Under the pieces are notes generated by a model. That model saw nothing but the letters and a program-made list of their open reading frames with translations. It searched no databases and was not told the DNA's origin. A stretch of DNA of 64,000 nucleotides. It comes from Mactra quadrangularis. Taxonomy: Eukaryota > Mollusca > Bivalvia > Venerida > Mactridae. The translations under genes and the position numbers were made by a program. Positions 57,951-64,000 of this stretch are shown here, piece after piece; position 1 is the first letter of the stretch, and every line of letters begins with the position of its first letter. The stretch spans positions 35,473,322 to 35,537,321 of the forward strand of contig CM046300.1 in NCBI GenBank assembly GCA_025267735.1. The letters run 5' to 3'.

Positions 57951-58960
57951 GGAGTGTTATGTATGATCTGAATAAGATTGACCTGTGTTTATTTTACCTC
58001 CATAGACATATCTATTGTATCATGTTGCAGATTATCATATCACTAGTGTTTTGTTTTATCTGTTCATTATCATGAGGTCAATTCTATACTTTAATAATGT
58101 ATTTTGGGTTATTGTATTTTATACATTTTTGTTAGTTTTATGTGTTTGATATTCAATCTTGCAATTTTGTTTTTAAATAACTTCATTGAAAATATTATTC
58201 ACGTTTTGATTCATTTTTATGCAATACATACAAATATAAATATAAATATATTAACTTCACATTTTGACTAAGTTTTTGTACTTGAAGAGGACATCAAGTC
58301 TGTTTTTCTGCATTTGTAAAAAGTTTAATGCTTTTTTTCTTTATTATTGAAGGGTTAAATTCTTTTTGAAAGAAACTAACTTTTGGGGTTCAAGAAAGTG
58401 TTCTTTTTGAATATTTATGGCAATACACAATGTCTCTACATCATTTTTCATATAACTGAAGCATTTCTTTCCCCCTTTTTCTAACTAACTTTCATTTATT
58501 TTCAGTTTCATTTCCATATTTAATACCTACGTACATGTATATGTATTTTGAGAGGTCAGTACTCATTTTGTAGTTTCATCATTATAAATTGTCATTTCAT
58601 AGCATTTTTAAGTTTTTACATTTTTTTACCAAATGTTTGTTATCATTGCAGTGTAATCAAATTGTCAGATGATTTGACCACCTATTTTTTTGTTGTCTTA
58701 GAAAATCACGTATTTCTTATTTAGTGTCTCTTTTTTTGTTGGATCTCTTTGTTCATACCAAATTTTTCAAGTGCAAGTTGTTAAGGGTATTGTAATATTT
58801 TAAATGTTTATATTTAAGTGTACTGCTGCAATATGGCTGATAAGTTATGGTAAAACCTCTATAAAACAAAACCTAATTCACATAAAGTACATGTACTCTT
58901 CCCTGAATTTGAATTTTTTGTCCTAAACCTTTTTGATATTTTTTTACTAGCTTATGTTGA
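57951..58960. other. T-rich non-genic stretch
   Basis: Nothing recognised beyond T-rich simple sequence. Confidence 0.4.
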
Positions 58961-58965
58961 TTATC

Positions 58966-59322
58966 TTAAGGCCTATACTAAAAAATACTTTGTTTGCCCT
59001 TTACCGACCCTAAATTTTTGGTTTGGGTCGGTAGGTAGGAAAAATATTTTTTTCAAGAATTATCCCTCAATTAGGTAGACTGGAAAACAACTTGCTTGTT
59101 CATGTATTTATATAAATTATATTTATCTAATATTCTATGATTTCAATATGTTCTTAAAGCAGAATTATTAGCATAAAGAAACTACCGGAAAGTAATACGA
59201 TGAACAGTCGTGACCAATAAAACACCACATATTTTTTTCGATTAAAATGTTTTAAGTTGGCGACATTTTTTTGGGTCGGTCGGTAAAGGGCAAACAAACT
59301 TAATTTTAATTTAGGCGTAAGC
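58966..59322. mobile_element. Inverted-repeat element with TTTGCCCTTTACCGACC arms
   Basis: CTTTGTTTGCCCTTTACCGA at the left faces CGGTAAAGGGCAAACAAACTT at the right, inside a longer imperfect match (CTTAAGGCCTA / TTAGGCGTAAG). Length is ~357 bp. There is no coding capacity and no clear duplication. Confidence 0.7.
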
Positions 59323-60087
59323 TTGCCTATGTGAACTATGGACATACAGTTCATGATTTATGAGTATTTGTGCCCCACCCCCACTGCTCCCCCCCCCCTG
59401 CCCTCCTGTGTCAATTTTTTTTTCAGCCATGCCTGTTTGTGAAAAGCATTGTTTTCTCTAAAGCTATATGTGTTATTTGATTTCTATGTCCACAGGCATA
59501 GTACTGAGATGGTTCTTTCTAAATTTGTTCAACAAATAACTGTTCATGCCTTAGGTAAGTTACTGTTCTTACAAACAAAAAACAACAAATACTTGTTTAT
59601 ATAAACAGTAAAATAAACCTACCCACCTCATTGGTTCAACATATATGTAGCTAATAAACTTCCAGGTGGTTGCATGTAACTTTGAGTTTTTGCAATATTC
59701 TACCTTTGAGTTGTATTTTATTGATTGTTGAATTGTGAGCATGTAATATTTTTGTGTTTACTATACGTAGAGCCAACATGTCTCTGTTTTCTTTAATTTT
59801 GCTTTAAGAGTAAAATGCAGAAATATTCCACTTATTAATTTACTGATTAAATCTAGATTGTGTTTTTAATGAATGTACTACTATGTGTTTATATAACATG
59901 TGTGGCCAGTTTCCTAAACATATCTCTAGGTATCACTTTGTCCCCTAGTACCCTAAATTTGATGTTACATATCTTATGAACCTGGTACATTGATATATTA
60001 TTGTTGTATTGTTCCATTCACCAAACATATATTTTTATTATGTCCAATATAATTCTAAAGGGAATATACAAGTACTACATGTATATA

Positions 60088-60292
60088 TAAAATATAGAAA
60101 ACTCTGTCGTCATCAATATTTTGGCCGAAGCCTTTATCAAGAAATTATTTTCATTAACTCAAATTACATTTTAAACATAGACGCCATATTGTTGATTTGA
60201 TAATCATTAAAAATGTAATTTGAGTTCATGAAAATAATTTCTTGATAAAGGCTTCGGCTGAAATATTGATGACGACATAGTTTTCTATTTTT
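60088..60292. mobile_element. Strong foldback element, ~90-bp arms
   Basis: GTCGTCATCAATATTTTGGC and TTTATCAAGAAATTATTTTC at the left are matched almost perfectly on the opposite strand at the right. The arms are separated by only about 20 bases. High arm identity suggests recent origin or gene conversion. Confidence 0.8.
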
Positions 60293-60370
60293 TACATACA
60301 TTTTTATTTACATCAATACCTCATACAATTGTAGTATTGTATGACACTATATTTGCACATATAACAACCA

Positions 60371-60600
60371 GTGCCACTTTTCACAAAAAGCTTACGATAA
60401 AAACCATCGTAAGTCAATAGAAGAAACATTGATAATGCGGTCATTTTTTGTCCTATCAATTCCAAATGTCATTGAATTATGTAGATTATTTTATACCTTT
60501 TGAATATCAAATTGTAGTTATGTTTATTATTTTGAACTTCGAAAATTATGAAATTGACTTGCGATGACTTTTTTCGGAAGAATTTTTGTGAAAAGGTTCT
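60371..60600. mobile_element. GTGCTTTTCAC-type MITE, nested copy
   Basis: GTGCCACTTTTCACAAAAAG at the left and TTTTTGTGAAAAGGTTCTC at the right, with shared interior (CCTATCAATTCCAAATGTCA, TTGTAGTTATG), assign it to the family of 57301-57544. Confidence 0.7.
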
Positions 60601-60899
60601 CTGGTACATATGTATTCTTTGTCTTTTACTCCATATAAAAGTCTTTATGTCTCCCTATTGATGTTATGTTACTGTGAAATTGTATATATAAATGGTATGT
60701 TACAATAAAATGTGAACTACATAGGCCGAGGGTCTACTGAATGTAAATAAACTATCTATATATTGTGGGCTCAGTGCAAAACAGTCGTAACTTGCTCTTT
60801 TTTATCTTGAGTTACGATCATTTTGTGCTAAGTCCATGATATCTATCGGGGACAAAGTGCTAGGTGGCAATACCCTTAGGAAACCAGCCAGTGGTTCTA

Positions 60900-61805
60900 T
60901 GTTTTAATATTATTTTAAATGTATGTTTTTCATTATCACTTGACCATATCAACTTCTACTTGTATATTTTACATTATTTTCATATCATGTGACATTTATT
61001 ATTTATTTCAGAGACATATATACATTTTACCTCTTTCTATTATTAGATCAAATTGTTTGTTTTCATAGTGCAAATTTACAACTATATGTATGCATGTAAA
61101 TGTATCTGCAATATGAGTACTGTGCATCAATTTATATATTGTACCAAATATGGTGTAACCTTAGAGATAGGAGCTTCTTTCTCACAAATAAAATGTTTTG
61201 AGTTTACTCCCAAAGGGAGTTCTCAGGTTGATGTTTGTTTTTGGATGATTGGATGTTCTTAAGGCAATAGCAAGTGAATAGTTAGATTCTTTTCAAAAAA
61301 ATTTGGGGGAAATAGAGCAGACGAGTGTGTTCTATGTTTCTTATCTTTTAAGCTCAGTCTGGAAAATGCCAATACATTACTAAGTGTAACTGTGTTGCTT
61401 GATTAGCAAATACCATGAACAATGATTATATGCAAAATTATGCATGTATGAAATAATTATATAGGAGTCAGCTTGTCAGTCAGGTAATTGGTCAGTAGCT
61501 TTTATTTGTCTGCTCGATTTCTCACCACATATTGTACAGATCCGATTCAAACTTCACACAACCAGGTATCTAGTAGACATTTGCTTATCCCTTTTTTTGG
61601 TAAGGGTCCATTGATTTATCACATAGTTATGGCCCACTAGTTTTTTATGTTGTTTTTTTTTGTAGCATACATAAATATTTTTCATAAGTTTTTATTAGTA
61701 TTTGTTTAAAACAAAGTTTGGATGAAGCAATGTTTGCCTGGCATGCAGGGATGAGAATCCAGCAATTAAATTTGCTACTGCCTTATATTGAACTGACACA
61801 ATTGT
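60900..61805. other. No recognised gene
   Basis: AT-rich. The plus frame 61053-61262 has no recognisable feature. Confidence 0.4.
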
Positions 61806-61809
61806 TCAG

Positions 61810-62275
61810 AATCCTAGGAAGCTGGGGTCCGTTGCCTAATGCTTTCGCTACAAATCGCTATAAAAAACCCTTTCTTGTAGCTATTCTTCTAAAGGAAACG
61901 GCTTGCTATTTACGTCACAAACCGAGATGGCAGTCTGTGCTGATTAACAGAAAGTGCTTATTGCAATTGCATGTTTTTAGGGCAATTTTCAAACCAAGTA
62001 AGTCTTTAAACAGTATAAAATCATTGCAAAAACATATGCTTATATTAACAATAAAAAATATTAATTAATTTCAATTCATCTATAGTCAGCCCAGCATTAA
62101 AAACCAATTGTCAGCACAAATGAAGTCTAATTACTGCAGAGGCAGCCATTTTGATTTGTAACAGCGCTTTCAGCAAAATGAAGCGATATCTTGTAGCAAG
62201 TTGTTTCCTATGATTTTGCTATGTAGCCATACCTAGAGATATGCTTAGGCAACAGGCCCTTAGGAAGCAGGATTT
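61810..62275. mobile_element. MITE with CCTAGGAAGC…GTTGCCTAA ends
   Basis: CCTAGGAAGCTGGGGTCCGT then TGCCTAATGC at the left faces GCTTAGGCAACAGGCCCTTA then GGAAGCAGG at the right. Inner blocks (CTTGTAGC / CTTGTAGCAAG, TTTCGCTAC) also match in inverse. The plus frame 61718-62068 runs across it and is not a gene. Confidence 0.6.
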
Positions 62276-62447
62276 ATGAGTGCTAGGATCTAAGTGGTTA
62301 CACTGTACATTTATTCGTACACTAATATTTAACTATGTACTTAACTCACTTATGTACCAAAATATATTATTTATTATATTGTCAAATTAATATGATTGAA
62401 TCTTGTGTATCCTTTAATGATTATATACATTGTACATTCTATACATC

Positions 62448-62521
62448 GAGGGTTGCAAGCAAGACTGTAGTAACTCGCTTTTTAAAGCAATGCACTTACT
62501 ACAGTCTTGTGGGAAACCCTC
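62448..62521. repeat. 74-bp hairpin
   Basis: GAGGGTT…CAAGACTGTAGTAA pairs with TTACTACAGTCTTG…AACCCTC around an ~18-base loop. Confidence 0.6.
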
Positions 62522-62919
62522 AATTTGAAATCACAGGTGCCGGACACAAGAGGGAAAATTTGTGTCTGACTCCTGTGTTTGAAATGATATTATTAATTTA
62601 AATATGGTAAAGTTTGTAAAATGTTTACTTCCTGTTCCAGCTTTATGCCTCCCTCCCTCCTCTCCAAAGGAAGAAAAAAGAGTACATATACATTGTTATA
62701 CAAATGTTCCAAAGATGGATGTCTGTAGGCTTCATGAGTTTTCATGAATTGTTTATCAATATCTGTGGCTGAAAATCTTATTTTATTGAAACTTAACCAA
62801 AACTTATTTTATTGAAGGAGTTCTTATTGTAAATGAGAAATTTCTGTACAACTGACAAGGGATTCCTTATGGCTCCCTAGTAGAACCTGTGTCAATCCCT
62901 GTATAATGATTGTAGATTA

Positions 62920-63272
62920 TATCCTAGGGTCCAAAGGTTTCTTTACACATTCAATTTTTATGTTTTAGAATATACTTAAATATATGCATACCCAGTCTAG
63001 TAGGATTATTCTCGATACTAGTTAAATCGAGAATCTTGATAATCTCCGGGTACGAGAATGCACATGTTGTTGTAAGTTTCACAACTAACACATATTAGCA
63101 TGAACCCTTAATTATATTACTTCATTATTGAATTAACATATTTCCTTTTTGTCAAAATGTAGTTTTAATGAAAAAATGACTTTTTGCATACGTATTACAT
63201 TCTCTAACAATTCAAGTTTCGGAGAAAATATGAAAACATTACATGTGTAAAGAAATGTTTGTACCCCAGTGT
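62920..63272. mobile_element. Tc1/mariner-like TIR element, longer relative of 20374
   Basis: GGGTCCAAAGGTTTCTTTAC at the left and GTAAAGAAATGTTTGTACCC then CAGTGTG at the right are inverted ends. The core contains a second inverted repeat around TTCTCGATACTAGTTAAATC. No transposase frame is present. Confidence 0.6.
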
Positions 63273-63299
63273 GTTTGAATTATTTCATTAAAATGTGAC

Positions 63300-63910
63300 A
63301 GTGTTTGATAATCATTGTTAAAGAGTTACTAAAATTGTTTCTTGTGAACAAACATGTTAACTTTTGTCCATCGTCGGTAACCACAGTACTTTCTTCCATT
63401 ACACTCCATAAGTACCGTGGGCAATTTGACTTGCAAATTCTTGTTTTCATGAATATGCATGAGGCAGAGGAGACCAATCTTCTACCAATGAAATCACTCT
63501 TCAATAACCATGACGTCATACTGGGTTTTTCCCACTTAAAATAGAAACCAACGCACATGTTTATTTTCAAAAATTGATTTCGTAATTTCATTGGCAGGTT
63601 TTCTGCAGTGGTTTTTATGCGGAACCAATGAAACTGTCTCATTAATTATTCATGATAACGAGATTTTCTTAACCAAATGGCCCACAGTATATAACCCTGC
63701 ATAGCGGAGTAATGTATCCTGGGATTACCGACGATGACTTTTGTCCTAAATCATGTGTTCAGTTGTACACATGTACATCAGTATGATACTTGTAATGTTA
63801 TTTGTTTTATATGTTCATGTATTTATATGTTGTCATATTAACTATTTGTACTGACATGGGATTAATAAATTAACTTAAAACATTATTTTGTTAATTTTTT
63901 GTTAAGTTCG
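63300..63910. other. No recognised gene
   Basis: Opposing frames at 63280-63642 (minus) and 63305-63544 (plus) have no family resemblance that I can name. Confidence 0.35.
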
Positions 63911-63916
63911 TAACCC

Positions 63917-64000
63917 AGTCAGTAGCGCAGTTGGTAGCGCGCCAGGATTTGGAATCTCGTGCCCCAGGGGGGGGAGGGATACTTAGAGAAAATTAGGTTA
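63917..64000 (+). repeat. tRNA-derived SINE head cut by window end
   Basis: The A box GTAGCGCAGTTGG and the following AGGATTTGGAATCTCGTG match the head of 40265-40535. The rest lies beyond the window. Confidence 0.6.

Larger units (their letters stand above)
59903..60892. mobile_element. ~990-bp inverted-repeat element hosting two nested elements
   Basis: TGGCCAGTTTCCTAAACATA…TCACTTTGTCCCC at the left faces GGGGACAAAGTGCTAGG…CCCTTAGGAAACCAGCCAGT at the right. Inside lie a palindrome (60088-60292) and a GTGCTTTTCA-family MITE (60371-60600). Confidence 0.6.

Noticed and set aside
61718..62068. 116-codon plus-strand frame
   Set aside because: It runs across the inverted ends of a MITE and has no recognisable domain.
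63280..63642. Opposing 120- and 79-codon frames
   Set aside because: They overlap on opposite strands without splice signals or any recognised motif.

Overview
This is a eukaryotic, AT-rich, intron-rich and very transposon-rich window. It most likely comes from a bivalve mollusc, possibly a heterodont clam. The reasons are the animal-type genes NOP9 and CCDC102A with short exons in long repeat-filled introns, many tRNA-derived SINEs, swarms of small inverted-repeat elements, and elements with an internal ~160-bp tandem array that resemble the bivalve pearl/BIV160 class. No bacterial operons, CRISPR arrays or origins are visible. The species assignment is inference.

Layout. 1-12 kb: AT-rich, mostly non-genic. 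It holds several inverted-repeat elements (2411-2494, 2511-2580, 4301-4930, 5427-5729, 7945-8177, 10980-11735), a tRNA-Gln-like sequence, a weak unassigned two-exon coding candidate (6648-7778), and a TATA box followed by PBS-like motifs and ~115-bp repeats (9.1-10.35 kb). 12.4-19.2 kb: a ~65-bp satellite with a homogeneous core and decayed flanks, holding a relic of a MULE transposase. 19.88-20.24 kb: five copies of a 56-57-nt unit that folds into a conserved branchless hairpin. 21.3-22.6 kb: a decayed LTR-retrotransposon gag. 26.9-31.6 kb: palindromic elements, then a 48-bp palindromic satellite split by a 5-prime-truncated LINE. 31.7-32.7 kb: a pearl-like element.

The well-supported genes lie head to head. 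NOP9 is on the minus strand: nine exons between 36361 and 45718, 609 residues. CCDC102A is on the plus strand: seven coding exons between 47910 and 54998, 513 residues. I joined both by hand; splice phases agree at every junction and both end in a stop codon. NOP9 should act in the nucleolus in 18S rRNA maturation. CCDC102A is a coiled-coil protein of poorly known role. Their start codons are about 2.2 kb apart. 55-64 kb has no recognisable gene and holds nested transposable elements.

The most interesting signals are: (1) the structured repeats at 19882-20236, which show compensatory changes and an internal loop resembling the in-vitro FMN aptamer; (2) several unrelated non-autonomous families with clean 9-10 bp target-site duplications, fitting Mutator-like mobilisation, one of them inserted into a LINE reading frame; (3) satellite monomers that repeatedly carry an acceptor-donor junction resembling a recursive splice site; (4) a mariner-type MITE lying directly against the NOP9 stop codon.
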